A DNA stretch of 26,133 bases from Planctomycetota bacterium (GTDB taxonomy: Bacteria; Planctomycetota; PUPC01; DSUN01): positions 1-26,133 of the forward strand of contig VGYW01000072.1 in the NCBI GenBank assembly GCA_016872875.1. The letters run 5' to 3'. Shown one piece after another: positions 11,812 through 19,915 of this stretch. Position numbers and translations under genes: made by a program. The notes under the pieces are model-generated. The model was given only the letters and a program-made list of their open reading frames with translations. It was not told the DNA's origin and did no database searches. Within the stretch, counting starts at the first letter, position 1. Each line of letters starts with the position of its first letter.

Positions 11812-14694
11812 TTAGTCAAGGCCAAGCAACGCAACGTCGTCCACGATCAACTGGACCTCTCTGTCTCCCGGTTTGCCGGCGCCGAGGAAGAGGTCGTCTA
11901 TGGCGTCGCCGGGGGCCAGGCGGGCGGCGGAGCCGTCCTTGCGGCGGAAGTCGCGGGTGATGTTCAGCGTGGCCTCGGCCCACTTGCCGACCTCGGGCGT
12001 GGCGATGCGGCTGGCGTAGTTGTCGCCCTGGGTGAGGTCGAAGGCCATGACCTCGATGGGGCCGGGCTTGTTGGCGAAGTAGCGGAACTTGAGCCAGGTG
12101 GTGGTCGCGGCGCGGGCGTGGTCGGTGCGGATGCCGACGCGAGCGAAGCGGGCGTGGTACTTGTTCTTCGCTTCGCCCGCCAGCGCACGTTGTGGGCGGG
12201 GCGTCTCTGCCCCGCGGGGCGCGGAGGCCCCGCCCACATCTATGATCTCGCCGTCCCAATCGCCAGCGGACTCGAAGTCCTGCTTGAAGAGGGTGCGTTG
12301 GGGCCAGAGGGCGGCCCATTGCTCGTCGGAGAGCGGGGCGGCCTTGAGGGCTTCGCACGCCTTGATGTGCCGCTCGCGGAGCATCCTGCGGCGGCGCGCG
12401 GTCTCTCTGGCGATGCGGACCTCGGCGGCCTTCGCGAGTGAATAGGCGCCGGCGTCCCACTTCTCGGTGAGGGGTAGGACGGCGGCGAAGCGGGCGATGA
12501 GGTCGCCGAGCGCCTCGCGGCGGGCGAGGAGCTTGTCGGGGTCGAGGCAATACTTCGTGAAGCCGGCCACGATGTCGTCGTCCACCTTTAGCAGCTTCTC
12601 GGCCTCGGCGATGAGGTCCTTGTGCTTCGCCGCGTGCTTGCGATTGCGGACGGCCTCGACGCAATCGCGGAGCACCATATGGCTCTCCCAGTCCTCGATG
12701 CCGTCGCGGATGGCCTCGAAGCGAAGCCCTGAGATGGGGCCGGGGTAGAAGAGCATGCCGTCGCCGTTGCTCGGCCAGCCGCGGCTCCAGCCGTCCGCCT
12801 GCCACTTGCCGTTGGGATACCGCTCGGCCGGGTCCTTCGGATAGTTCTTCTCCCAGATGTTGTAGCAGTAGTACTCGAAGCCCGTGACGCCGTACTTCCA
12901 GGTCATCCAGAAGTAGGTGCGGCCGATGACGGGCGGGTACTCCATCTGGACGTTGGGATGGGGGTAATGCGGCCCTGCGGCGACGTACCAGTAGAACTCC
13001 TCGCCGCGCTCCTGGGCTTCGCGGATGAGCTTCAGCCCCTCCTCTTCGAGGCTGTAGACCTTGCTCCCGCCGCCGGTCTGGGGGTCGTAGATGTCAATGT
13101 AGTTGAGCAGCTCGGGCCGCGGGAAGCTGCCGCCGATCATCACCAGGGCGCCGGGCAGGTGGGCGTGCACGAGGTTCGCCAGGCGGTGCATGGTGTCCCA
13201 CTTGTCCGTCTCGTCGCCGATGTAGACGAGCGCGTGGTCGAGCGCGCCGAGCTTGATCACCGCCTCGTAACGCTTCTTCAGCTCCGTCATCTCCTGGTCG
13301 GAGCCGCGGAAGTTGCCGCTGAGGTAGATGGTGTTCATCCCGCGCTTGAGGCAGTGCTCCATATCCGCCCGAGGCGAGAGGATGGGGATGTATTGCTCGG
13401 TCGGGGCGAAGCGGTGGTCGAGGAGGAAATCGTAGTAGCGGCGGCGGACCGCGTCGTTGAAGTCCTTGCCGTGGAACCGCGTGACGTTGTCGTAGACGAA
13501 CTGGCCCATCGTGTGGAAGTTCCACTTCTCCGGGATGGCATAAGGCCAGACCTTCACTTCAAGGGCAAGCTCAGTTGGTTTCGCATTGTCGGCCTGGACG
13601 CTGATTGTGCCGCGATAGGTGCCTGCCGCGGTGTCGGGCCGGGTACGCACGCGGAAGTAGAAGGGCGTGTGGACGTGGCGCTTGACTGTGGTTGGCTTGA
13701 AGGGGATCAACGGGTCCACAATGTCGTATAGCTTGCCGCGGAAGAACACGTCGCGCGTCTTCCAGTTGGGCCGCAAGCGATACCAATCCTCGATGAAGCA
13801 CTCGACATCTGAGGCGGGGATAGCCTTGCCGCCATCGCCCTTCAGGTCGGTCCACGTGAAGCGGACGTCCTTCAGGTCCTCGAGCATCGGGTAGAGGACG
13901 ACCTGGAAGCCTTCGAACTCGTTGGCGGCCATCGAGAGCTTGTGGCTCGTCCCGTAGCCGCCGCGATAGGCGAAGCGGGTCGAGCGGTCGCAGATGCGAG
14001 CCAGGCCGTGAGTCATGCCCACCAGGCAGTCGCGTTCGAGCGGGGCGAACTCGAGGATGAGCTTGGGGCGAAGCTCGGCCTTTTCGTGGGTTGCGGAAGG
14101 GATGTCAATCTCCCACGTGCTCTTCGACCGGCCGCCATCGGCGGGGTCGGTGGGGATGAGCACGACGCCATGATTGGCGGCAGGGCTCTTGAGCCACTTC
14201 TCTATGAGGGGCGTGATGTTGAACTCGATCCACCTGCCTTCCTGGGGAATGCCAAGGGGGAGCCAGGGGAAGTTGTTCCAGCCCTGGTGCGGCGGGGCGA
14301 AGAGCTCCACCGAATCCACTGCGCCCAGGCGCCGCCCGTTGTCGTAGTCGGTCTTCTCGTCAATGGCGACCGTCGCGTAGGAGGAGGTGATCTCGTGGCA
14401 GAAGATCTCCGTGTAGAAGTTCGGCTTCTCCGCCTTGGGCAGGAAGAGGGCGAGGCGGGCGCGGGCGGGCCTCCGCGCGGCTAGCTCCTTCGGGAGGTCG
14501 AACTGCACGAAGAGGCAGTGTTGCGCGCCACGGAGGCACAGGATGCCCGAATCAGGCGTCTTCGGAGCTTCCCTGCCCCAGAAGGTCTTGCAGCCGCTGT
14601 AGCCATCGAGGCCCTGCTGAAGCACGCGGGCGGCGCCGGCCGCGCTCACGCAGGCGCCGACGACCGTCGCCAGGAGGATTGCCTTGTCGCCCAT
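11812..14694 (-). CDS. Exported DUF4091 glycoside-hydrolase-like protein
   Basis: The 960-residue product starts with a signal peptide (MGDKAILLATVVGACVSAAGA). Residues about 50-220 resemble a DNRLRE/beta-sandwich module (FVQFDLPKELAARRPARA, FNITPLIEKWL, GVVLIP). The middle part carries a beta-sandwich and a barrel-like region typical of DUF4091 proteins (RTRPDTAAGTYRGTISV, then WNFHTMGQFVYDNVTRFHG, GTYFWMTWKYGVTGFEYYCYN, GLRFEAIRDGIEDWES). The C-terminal approximately 170 residues look like a carbohydrate-binding module ending VDDVALLGLD. DUF4091 proteins are linked to polysaccharide use, but the reaction is not established. AGGAG seven bases upstream fixes ATG 14694. A dispersed hairpin repeat (12192-12237) is inserted in frame near the start of the last module. 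It follows the SGNH gene by 66 bases on the same strand, a likely operon. Confidence 0.85.
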   Translation of the reverse strand: MGDKAILLATVVGACVSAAGAARVLQQGLDGYSGCKTFWGREAPKTPDSGILCLRGAQHCLFVQFDLPKELAARRPARARLALFLPKAEKPNFYTEIFCHEITSSYATVAIDEKTDYDNGRRLGAVDSVELFAPPHQGWNNFPWLPLGIPQEGRWIEFNITPLIEKWLKSPAANHGVVLIPTDPADGGRSKSTWEIDIPSATHEKAELRPKLILEFAPLERDCLVGMTHGLARICDRSTRFAYRGGYGTSHKLSMAANEFEGFQVVLYPMLEDLKDVRFTWTDLKGDGGKAIPASDVECFIEDWYRLRPNWKTRDVFFRGKLYDIVDPLIPFKPTTVKRHVHTPFYFRVRTRPDTAAGTYRGTISVQADNAKPTELALEVKVWPYAIPEKWNFHTMGQFVYDNVTRFHGKDFNDAVRRRYYDFLLDHRFAPTEQYIPILSPRADMEHCLKRGMNTIYLSGNFRGSDQEMTELKKRYEAVIKLGALDHALVYIGDETDKWDTMHRLANLVHAHLPGALVMIGGSFPRPELLNYIDIYDPQTGGGSKVYSLEEEGLKLIREAQERGEEFYWYVAAGPHYPHPNVQMEYPPVIGRTYFWMTWKYGVTGFEYYCYNIWEKNYPKDPAERYPNGKWQADGWSRGWPSNGDGMLFYPGPISGLRFEAIRDGIEDWESHMVLRDCVEAVRNRKHAAKHKDLIAEAEKLLKVDDDIVAGFTKYCLDPDKLLARREALGDLIARFAAVLPLTEKWDAGAYSLAKAAEVRIARETARRRRMLRERHIKACEALKAAPLSDEQWAALWPQRTLFKQDFESAGDWDGEIIDVGGASAPRGAETPRPQRALAGEAKNKYHARFARVGIRTDHARAATTTWLKFRYFANKPGPIEVMAFDLTQGDNYASRIATPEVGKWAEATLNITRDFRRKDGSAARLAPGDAIDDLFLGAGKPGDREVQLIVDDVALLGLD
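12192..12237. repeat. GGCGGGGC hairpin repeat inserted in the DUF4091 gene
   Basis: The unit GTGGGCGGGGCGTCTCTG-CCCCGC is the same as the four units at 19321-19444. Here a second hairpin follows and the whole 46 bases are bounded by GTGGGCGGGGC/GCCCCGCCCAC. On the coding strand it adds VGGASAPRGAE-type residues without breaking the frame. Confidence 0.85.
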
Positions 14695-14714
14695 TGCGCA
14701 CTCCTGGAAGATGG

Positions 14715-14744
14715 GACCGATCCGACGGATCCGACGGATCGGTC
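14715..14744. repeat. 30-bp near-perfect palindrome between SGNH and DUF4091 genes
   Basis: GACCGATCCGACGGAT-CC...GGATCGGTC equals its own reverse complement except at two positions, and GATCCGACG-type units continue to about 14749. It lies in the 66-base gap and could act as an RNA stem affecting expression or stability of the downstream message. Confidence 0.8.
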
Positions 14745-14760
14745 GGATCAGGCAAGAGCC

Positions 14761-16251
14761 TCATTCAGCCGGGAGCTTGCCCCCGAGGGCCTCGACCCAG
14801 GCATAGGCGAACATGGCGGGGACGTGGCTCGAGGGGTCCTCGGTGGGCGCGAGGGCGCTCTCTTCGGCGGGGGCGTCGTCGCCGCGCGATTGGCGCATCC
14901 TCGTGAGGTTGAGGCGCCAGGGGCCGGCGAGCTTCGCCTTGTCCTCGCCCTTCGTCAGCTCGGCGAGGGGGATGGCGAGCTCGACCGCCCAGGCGTCCTT
15001 GCCCTTTGCCGCGGCGAGCTTGAGCTCGGACTGCCACGCCCCGTTGTCGCCCCCCAGGTCGTCGAGGAACGAGCCCTCGGGGTTCACGATCAGGTGGTGG
15101 TACTGCCGCGTGGGCTCGGGGCCGGGCTTGATGAAGAGCTCCACCGAATCGTCCTCCCAGATGTTCTCGTCGCGGTCGCGCTTGCGGCTACGCAGTTGCT
15201 CGGTCTCGGCGCAGACGATCGCGACGAAGAGGGTCTTGTCCGTTGCGAGGAGCTTGGCCGAGGTGACGCGCTTCGGCCTGTCGGCCGAGCCGTCCATGAG
15301 GCGGAAGGGGACGGCTGCGGCCTTCGCCCAGCAGGCGTCGTCGAGCTTCCCGTCAATGGCCGGCTCCGCCTCGGGCTTTGCGATCAGCACCGCCGGGCGG
15401 CCCTTGTAGGCGGCGCCCTTCGGGGGCGCCGGCTCGCCCGCCTCGGCCTTCACCGGCTTGCCCTGGGAGAGCACCTTCTGGTGGACCTCCCAGAGCGCCT
15501 TCAGCGTGAGGTAGTTGCGCAGCGTGTAGCCGCTCTGCTTGAGCGCCTCCTCGCTGAAGTCCTGCTGGTAGGCCTGCGGGAACGACGGATGCAGGCCGTC
15601 GCCGAGGAGGGTCTTGTGGAACTCGGTCGGCTGGCGGGACATGATTTCCTTGTAGAAGTCAACGAGCGGCACCTTCTTCTCGGCGGCCACGCTGCGAGCG
15701 GCCTCGACGAAGGTCTCGACGAGCTGCGTGTTCTTCGCGTTCCCCGCCTGGTCGCCCTTGGGCGGAATCGTGTAGAGGACGGGCACCGTGCCGTTGTCCA
15801 GGCAGGCCTGGATGATGAGCCGAAGGTTGTCCGTGTACTTCGGCGGCCTGGGGCCTTGATAGGTGTCGTTCGTGCCCCACATCACAAGGGCGACCTCCGG
15901 GTTGAGCTTCTTGAGCCAGCCCTCGATGCCCGCGAGGCCCCACTCGGTCGTCGTGCGGCCCTCGTTGCCGAACTGCGGCCCCTTCCACGCCCGCCAGCAG
16001 CGGGGCTGGACGTACTTGCGGAGCCAGGCGTGCGCCTCGGCCAGGTCGGCCGGCACATTCTTGTGGTCCATCGACAGCGGCGTGAAGAAGGCCATCGTGA
16101 TCGTGATGCTGTCGCCGAACTGGGCGACCGTGCCCGCCTGGCCCTTGAACTTGGCGTGGGCGGCCCTCATCGGCTCCACCCAGTCCTCTGCCCCTCGGCC
16201 AACAGCGGCCAGGCACACCAACGACGCCAGCAGACGCACCAGTCTCCTCAT
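14761..16251 (-). CDS. Exported SGNH/GDSL hydrolase with C-terminal CBM9-like domain
   Basis: The 496-residue product has a signal peptide (MRRLVRLLASLVCLAAVGRGAE), then an SGNH hydrolase. QFGDSIT (Ser48 nucleophile) is block I, MWGTNDTY (126-129) holds the block III/V asparagine, and GDGLHP (Asp218, His221) completes the triad. Such enzymes often deacetylate polysaccharides. After a Pro/Lys linker, residues about 310-490 show a CBM9-like fold: PAIDGKLDDACW near the start, then FVAIVCAETEQL, the IWEDDSVELFI strand and the YHHLIVNPEGSFLD block. GAGGAG eight bases before ATG 16251 fixes the start. The promoter is at 16293-16321 and the DUF4091 gene follows. The pair suggests extracellular processing of an esterified polysaccharide. 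Confidence 0.9.
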   Translation of the reverse strand: MRRLVRLLASLVCLAAVGRGAEDWVEPMRAAHAKFKGQAGTVAQFGDSITITMAFFTPLSMDHKNVPADLAEAHAWLRKYVQPRCWRAWKGPQFGNEGRTTTEWGLAGIEGWLKKLNPEVALVMWGTNDTYQGPRPPKYTDNLRLIIQACLDNGTVPVLYTIPPKGDQAGNAKNTQLVETFVEAARSVAAEKKVPLVDFYKEIMSRQPTEFHKTLLGDGLHPSFPQAYQQDFSEEALKQSGYTLRNYLTLKALWEVHQKVLSQGKPVKAEAGEPAPPKGAAYKGRPAVLIAKPEAEPAIDGKLDDACWAKAAAVPFRLMDGSADRPKRVTSAKLLATDKTLFVAIVCAETEQLRSRKRDRDENIWEDDSVELFIKPGPEPTRQYHHLIVNPEGSFLDDLGGDNGAWQSELKLAAAKGKDAWAVELAIPLAELTKGEDKAKLAGPWRLNLTRMRQSRGDDAPAEESALAPTEDPSSHVPAMFAYAWVEALGGKLPAE

Positions 16252-16292
16252 CGGCCTCTCCTCTGTGTGAATGGGTCGCACTCCGCCGCTGC

Positions 16293-16321
16293 ATTCTAGC
16301 GCGCCCCCGCCCGCCCCGCAA
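16293..16321 (-). promoter_or_regulatory. Predicted sigma70-type promoter of the SGNH-DUF4091 operon
   Basis: On the minus strand TTGCGG (16321-16316) and TAGAAT (16298-16293) have a 17-base spacer. The leader would be about 35 bases. Confidence 0.5.
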
Positions 16322-16345
16322 GGGGCCGCGACCCATGCGTCCTGT

Positions 16346-16465
16346 CCCCTCTCCCTCTGGGAGAGGGTAGGGTGAGGGCTCCGGGAGCGGGCGCAGCCCG
16401 CCGACGCCGGGCCTTGCTCCCTGTCCCGGGCCCCTCACCCCCGCCCTCTCCCAAAGGGAGAGGGA
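16346..16465. repeat. CCCTCTCCC/GGGAGAGGG composite inverted repeat
   Basis: The left part CCCTCTCCCTCTGGGAGAGGG plus TAGGGTGAGGG pairs with the right part CCCCTCACCC...CCCTCTCCCAAAGGGAGAGGG; each half also folds on itself. The centre is a GC-rich loop of about 50 bases. This is a type of dispersed repeat known from many bacterial phyla; its translation yields the familiar LPEGEG/SLWERAGVR false peptides. Confidence 0.88.
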
Positions 16466-16478
16466 GTTGCTTGCCGAG

Positions 16479-16562
16479 ATGGGCATCATGATCCTCCCGA
16501 AGACGAAGAAGCTCGACGTGAACCCCGCCAGCCCCAACATCGCCACGTCGTTGGCCAAATGA
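16479..16562 (+). pseudogene. Possible C-terminal gene remnant
   Basis: A 27-codon frame (MGIMILPKTKKLDVNPASP then NIATSLAK, stop) reads like the tail of a coding sequence, with codon use like that of the secreted-protein genes. No upstream part is present; the composite repeat abuts it. The parent gene is not recognised. A chance frame cannot be excluded. Confidence 0.3.
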
Positions 16563-16597
16563 GGCGGCCTTCTACCCGAAGCACTGGTCTGAACTCG

Positions 16598-16975
16598 CTA
16601 GTCCTCGACACTAACCTTCTGCGCCTTGCCATCCAAAACGACCACGCAGTCGTTGAGAAAGTCCCGCCCGAGCAAAGCTATGTTCTTCCCGCTGAGAGGC
16701 AAAATATAAAGTAGCACTTGCTTGCCTCCCAGACGGACTATGACCAGGCGCCTACGAATGCTCTTCGTCTCTCCCAGCAGCGAGGAAATCCTAATCTCGG
16801 GCCCTTCGGGTGCTTGGATAGCCTCCAGGAGCGTCTCTGGAATGCACGACACGCTCGCGCTTGGGTCTACTAGCGCTTTGCAGCGACGGGCGTCTCCCTG
16901 CCCTTTGACCTCGATCTCGACAACAGGGGCTGGGGGATCATACGTGGCGTCGTAGGGGAACTCCTGTCGGCTCAT
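16598..16975 (-). CDS. Retropepsin-like (clan AA) protein with altered active-site motif
   Basis: The 125-residue product has the layout of single-domain bacterial aspartic proteases. KALVDPSASVSCIP (34-46) stands where the family has ALVDTGAxxTxIP, and IALLGRDFLNDCVVVLDG (99-116) matches the ILGxDFL...LD block that packs behind the catalytic loop. The catalytic triplet DTG/DSG is replaced by Asp37-Pro-Ser-Ala. The Asp remains but the glycine that shapes the loop is gone, so activity is doubtful. Its ATG overlaps the stop of the preceding small membrane-protein gene (ATGA). It is the last gene of a three-gene operon. The role is unknown; membrane-linked proteolysis or ligand sensing is an inference. 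Confidence 0.75.
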   Translation of the reverse strand: MSRQEFPYDATYDPPAPVVEIEVKGQGDARRCKALVDPSASVSCIPETLLEAIQAPEGPEIRISSLLGETKSIRRRLVIVRLGGKQVLLYILPLSGKNIALLGRDFLNDCVVVLDGKAQKVSVED

Positions 16976-17142
16976 GCGCCCTCAATGACCTCAAAGTAGG
17001 GGATATAGACCTCTTCAGGCATCGCGGGCCTTGAGCGGCGGAAGAGCCGAAGCAGCCATCGCTCGATCACTTCTGGCTTGAGAGCACAGAAGTGGGCGGC
17101 AAGGGCCGCCAGAGCCAATAGGGCGTAGCCAAGAACCTGCAT
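16972..17142 (-). CDS. 56-residue single-span membrane protein
   Basis: A short gene starts with ATG 17142 and ends with TGA overlapping the next ATG. The product begins with a hydrophobic helix (MQVLGYALLALAALAAHFC), then an amphipathic basic part (ERWLLRLFRRSRP) and ends EEVYIPYFEVIEGA. Coupling on both sides (3 bases after the upstream stop, 4-base overlap downstream) makes it a convincing gene despite its size. The tail EVYIPYFEVI could be a strand that interacts with the retropepsin-like partner. No known family is recognised. Confidence 0.65.
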   Translation of the reverse strand: MQVLGYALLALAALAAHFCALKPEVIERWLLRLFRRSRPAMPEEVYIPYFEVIEGA

Positions 17143-17145
17143 CGC

Positions 17146-17469
17146 TTAGCCCCCCTTCACATACAGGCACTCGAACTTCACGGCCACCCACGCAATGGCC
17201 GGGGCGGTGAACAGGAGTCCGTGCTCTGGCTTGGAAGCGCCGATGAGGCAGAGGGCAAGCCACCCCGCTGCACAGAGGACGATGGCCGCACCGGCTCGGC
17301 ATCCTTGTCGCCAACGGTCTGTGGTCGCGCCCACTCGATTGAGGATCAGGACCACGCCAGAAAGCAGCGCGAGCAATAAGAGGAAGCCGCCGACGGGGCT
17401 CGTCGGGGCCATCACGCCAAGGCCCGCTCCCAGTGCTGCCCCAAAGAACCCATCCTCCACGTGCCACAT
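17146..17469 (-). CDS. Small membrane protein of unknown function
   Basis: The 107-residue product has about three hydrophobic segments (GAALGAGLGVMAP, then GGFLLLLALLSGVVLILN, and AAIVLCAAGWLALCLI), then a short tail LYVKGG. AAGGA eight bases before ATG 17469 supports the start. Its TAA lies three bases before the ATG of the 56-residue gene. A strong promoter (17545-17573) gives a leader of about 70 bases. It is the first gene of the membrane/retropepsin operon. No family was recognised. Confidence 0.72.
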   Translation of the reverse strand: MWHVEDGFFGAALGAGLGVMAPTSPVGGFLLLLALLSGVVLILNRVGATTDRWRQGCRAGAAIVLCAAGWLALCLIGASKPEHGLLFTAPAIAWVAVKFECLYVKGG

Positions 17470-17544
17470 CGCCGGGTTCCTTTGTGCTGCTGCGCAGGCA
17501 CCTTGCTTGACTCAGCGCCTCCTCGCGCTTCCGCCTCACCCCGA

Positions 17545-17573
17545 ATTATACCCCCTTGCTTCGGCGCCTGCAA
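17545..17573 (-). promoter_or_regulatory. Predicted sigma70-type promoter of the small membrane-protein operon
   Basis: On the minus strand TTGCAG (17573-17568) and a perfect TATAAT (17550-17545) are 17 bases apart. Confidence 0.65.
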
Positions 17574-17632
17574 GTCGAGCATTGCCTTGTCTCACGGCGA
17601 GGGAAGCTCGTTCCCCCGTGGTCGTTCGCGGC

Positions 17633-17661
17633 TTGACCGCGGGGCGGTCATAGACCATAAT
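17633..17661 (+). promoter_or_regulatory. Predicted sigma70-type promoter of the DUF5107-TPR gene
   Basis: TTGACC at 17633-17638 and CATAAT at 17656-17661 are 17 bases apart. Transcription from about 17668 gives a 27-base leader with GGAGG. The promoter is divergent from the one at 17545-17573; about 60 bases separate the two. Confidence 0.62.
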
Positions 17662-17694
17662 CGGCTGGCGGGGGACGAAATGGAGGAAACTGGG

Positions 17695-19854
17695 ATGAAG
17701 ATGGTGATGCCCCTCAGCGTGTTGCTTGCAGCATGCACTCCCTGCCGCGCGGTGGAGGCGGTGCGGCTAGCCGAGAGGAGCCGCCGTATCCTCACCGGGC
17801 CGTTCACGCTCAAGGGCAAGGCGCCGCAGGAACGACTCGATGAGTTCAAGCACGTCGCATATCCCGCCGTGACCATCGAGAACGAGTACCTCCGCTGCAC
17901 CGTGCTGCCCAGCATCGGCGGGCGGCTCTATGAGGTCTACAACAAGGCTTCCAAGTCCCAGCTCTTCTTCGTCAATCCCTACCTCGAGACGCACCCCGAC
18001 GACTTTGAGGGCGGGCACCCCTGGAACCTCGGCGGCGTGGAGGTCAACTTCCCCTACTTCCACCACGGCAACACCTACAACGACGCCTGGCAGTGGGCGA
18101 AGGTGGAGCGCCCCGATGGCACGGCCGGCGTGGTGATGAGCCACACCTCCACCCCCACCATGCAGCGGGCCGTCTTCCGAGTCCTCCTGCGGCCGGGCGT
18201 CGCCCGCGTGGACCTCGAGTACGATTTCGAGAACCTCAATCCTTACGGCTGGGGCCTCGCCGCCTGGATTGACACGATGCACCCGAAGACGATGGACACG
18301 CAGTTCATCCTCCCCACGCCCTGGGTCGCCCAGCACGGCCACAACGCCGGCCGCACCGACCTCCAGCCCTGGCCCGTCCGCAACGGCGTTGACCTCTCCT
18401 GGCAGCGGAACCTCCTGCCCGGCCGCGGCGACCTCAGCGAGTTCGGCTTCATGCCCCGCGAACGCTTCCACGGCTGCTACGAGCACAAGACCGACCGCGG
18501 CGCCGTCCGCATCTTCGACCCCGCGACCCTCCCCGCCGCGAAGCTCTGGACGCAGACCCTCCCCGTCTCGCCCGAGCGCTACTACCAGCACTTCGAGATA
18601 TGGACCGCCACCTCGGCGGTGATGGAGGACCCCGGCCACCAGCCCGAGCTGAGCGCGTATCGGGCGGCCGATTCCTGGTATCAGGTCTGGGGCATTGGCG
18701 GCTACGTCTTCGCCAACGAGCACGCCGCCCTCAACCTCGCCCGGCAACCCGATGGCAAGGTCCTGGCAGGCGTCTGCGGGACCCGCCACATCCCCGGCTG
18801 CGTCGTAAGCCTGCGGCACGGGCGCGACAGCATTCTCCGCGAGACATTTGATCTCGATCCCGCCAAGCCCTGGCGGCGCGAGGTACCGGTGCGGGAAGGC
18901 GACATGGAACTTGAGGTCGTCGGCCCCGACGGCGCGCGCCTCGCCGCCTACGAGCTTCGCGCCGACGAGGTGCCCCAGGAACAGTGGAAGATGCCCGAGA
19001 AGCCCCGCTGGCAGCGGGGCCTGAACGCCGCCTACTACGATGAGGATTACTCCACCCTCTGGCGCCGCCGCGGCCACTTCCTCGACGGCGCGCTCCGCCG
19101 CTTCGCCGAAGCCCTCAAGCAGGAGCCCGGCTCCGCCAAGCTCATGATTGACCTCGCCCGCTGCCACCTCAAGGACGAACAGGTCCGCGTCGGCTATGCG
19201 TATCAGAAGCCCGGCCCCGAGGCGGACTCCGACGCCGCCAAGCGCCGCGAAGCCGACCTCGCCTCCGCTGTTGACCTCCTCACCAAGGCCCTCTCTGTGA
19301 CGGGAACTGGGAATGGCACTGTAGGCGGGGCGTCCCTGCCCCGCGAACCTGTTGTGGGCGGGGCGTCTCTGCCCCGCGAGCCCTCTGTAGGCGGGGCGTC
19401 TCTGCCCCGCGAACCTGTTGTGGGCGGGGCGTCTCTGCCCCGCGTCCCTTCTCATGTTGCCCTTGCCCACTTCTACCTCGGCCTTGCCCTCGAGCGCCAG
19501 GGCAAGCGCCCCGAAGCCATCGAGCACTACCGCGCCGCCCTCAAGTGTCCGGTTCCCTGCCCCGCCGCCGCCCTCTACCTCGCCCGCCTCACCCTCCACG
19601 ACAGCGCAAAGGAAGCCTTGTCCCTCGCCCGCCGTGCCGCCGAAGCCTACCCCCAGAGCACCCGTGCGAAGCACATGCTCATGGTCGCCCTGGCCGCCAC
19701 AGGCCAGGCGATGGAGGCCAAGCTCGTGGGCCACGCCCTCCTCGACCACGACCCCTCCCACCCCGTCACCCTCGCCCTCCTCGGCCGCGCGCCCGGCCCA
19801 ATGCCCCCCTGGGCCGAAGCCGAGCTCAAATGGCTGCGTGGGGCAGACAAGTGA
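17695..19854 (+). CDS. Exported DUF5107 protein with C-terminal TPR repeats
   Basis: The 719-residue product has a short signal sequence (MKMVMPLSVLLAACTPCRA); the cysteine after LAA may be a lipid site. Residues about 40-340 match the DUF5107 galactose-mutarotase-like domain: YPAVTIENEYLRCTVLPSIG, GRLYEVYNK, NPYLETHPDDFEGG, WNLGGVEVNFPYFHHG and the STPTMQRAVFRVLLRPG block. These beta-supersandwich domains bind or process sugars. The C terminus contains tetratricopeptide-like helices (FLDGALRRFAEALKQEPGSA; ALAHFYLGLALERQGKRPEA). In the loop between two TPR helices lies an 11-residue unit VGGASLPREPV repeated four times, encoded by a dispersed DNA repeat (19321-19444). ATG 17695 is chosen because GGAGG lies eight bases upstream. 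The gene is monocistronic. Confidence 0.87.
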   Translation: MKMVMPLSVLLAACTPCRAVEAVRLAERSRRILTGPFTLKGKAPQERLDEFKHVAYPAVTIENEYLRCTVLPSIGGRLYEVYNKASKSQLFFVNPYLETHPDDFEGGHPWNLGGVEVNFPYFHHGNTYNDAWQWAKVERPDGTAGVVMSHTSTPTMQRAVFRVLLRPGVARVDLEYDFENLNPYGWGLAAWIDTMHPKTMDTQFILPTPWVAQHGHNAGRTDLQPWPVRNGVDLSWQRNLLPGRGDLSEFGFMPRERFHGCYEHKTDRGAVRIFDPATLPAAKLWTQTLPVSPERYYQHFEIWTATSAVMEDPGHQPELSAYRAADSWYQVWGIGGYVFANEHAALNLARQPDGKVLAGVCGTRHIPGCVVSLRHGRDSILRETFDLDPAKPWRREVPVREGDMELEVVGPDGARLAAYELRADEVPQEQWKMPEKPRWQRGLNAAYYDEDYSTLWRRRGHFLDGALRRFAEALKQEPGSAKLMIDLARCHLKDEQVRVGYAYQKPGPEADSDAAKRREADLASAVDLLTKALSVTGTGNGTVGGASLPREPVVGGASLPREPSVGGASLPREPVVGGASLPRVPSHVALAHFYLGLALERQGKRPEAIEHYRAALKCPVPCPAAALYLARLTLHDSAKEALSLARRAAEAYPQSTRAKHMLMVALAATGQAMEAKLVGHALLDHDPSHPVTLALLGRAPGPMPPWAEAELKWLRGADK
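19321..19444. repeat. Four in-frame 33-bp copies of the GGCGGGGC hairpin repeat
   Basis: Units start at 19321, 19354, 19387 and 19420. Each contains GCGGGG-loop-CCCCGC. Units alternate between GTAGGC and GTGGGC starts, with AACCTGTT after the first and third, so a two-unit block was duplicated. The 33-base period preserves the reading frame of the TPR protein. Confidence 0.9.
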
Positions 19855-19881
19855 CGCCGCCGAGCGCATTCGCGAAAACGT

Positions 19882-19909
19882 TTGACTTTCGGCTGCGTCG
19901 CGCTATAAT
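19882..19909 (+). promoter_or_regulatory. Near-consensus sigma70-type promoter of the tandem-hairpin RNA
   Basis: TTGACT at 19882-19887 and a perfect TATAAT at 19904-19909 have a 16-base spacer. It lies 28 bases after the stop of the TPR gene. Transcription would start at about 19916, just before the first hairpin repeat, and no plausible start codon with ribosome-binding site follows. Confidence 0.7.
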
Positions 19910-19915
19910 TCTTGT

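Noticed and set aside
14518..16299. A 593-codon plus-strand frame opposite the SGNH gene
   Set aside because: It is antisense to an intact signal peptide-SGNH-CBM9 protein and has no motifs of its own.
19321..19444. The 33-bp repeats as a CRISPR array
   Set aside because: There are no unique spacers, and the repeats lie in frame in a coding sequence.
17767..19869. A 700-codon minus-strand frame opposite the DUF5107-TPR gene
   Set aside because: It is the antisense shadow of a well-recognised protein; composition is Val/Gly/Glu-rich without domain features.
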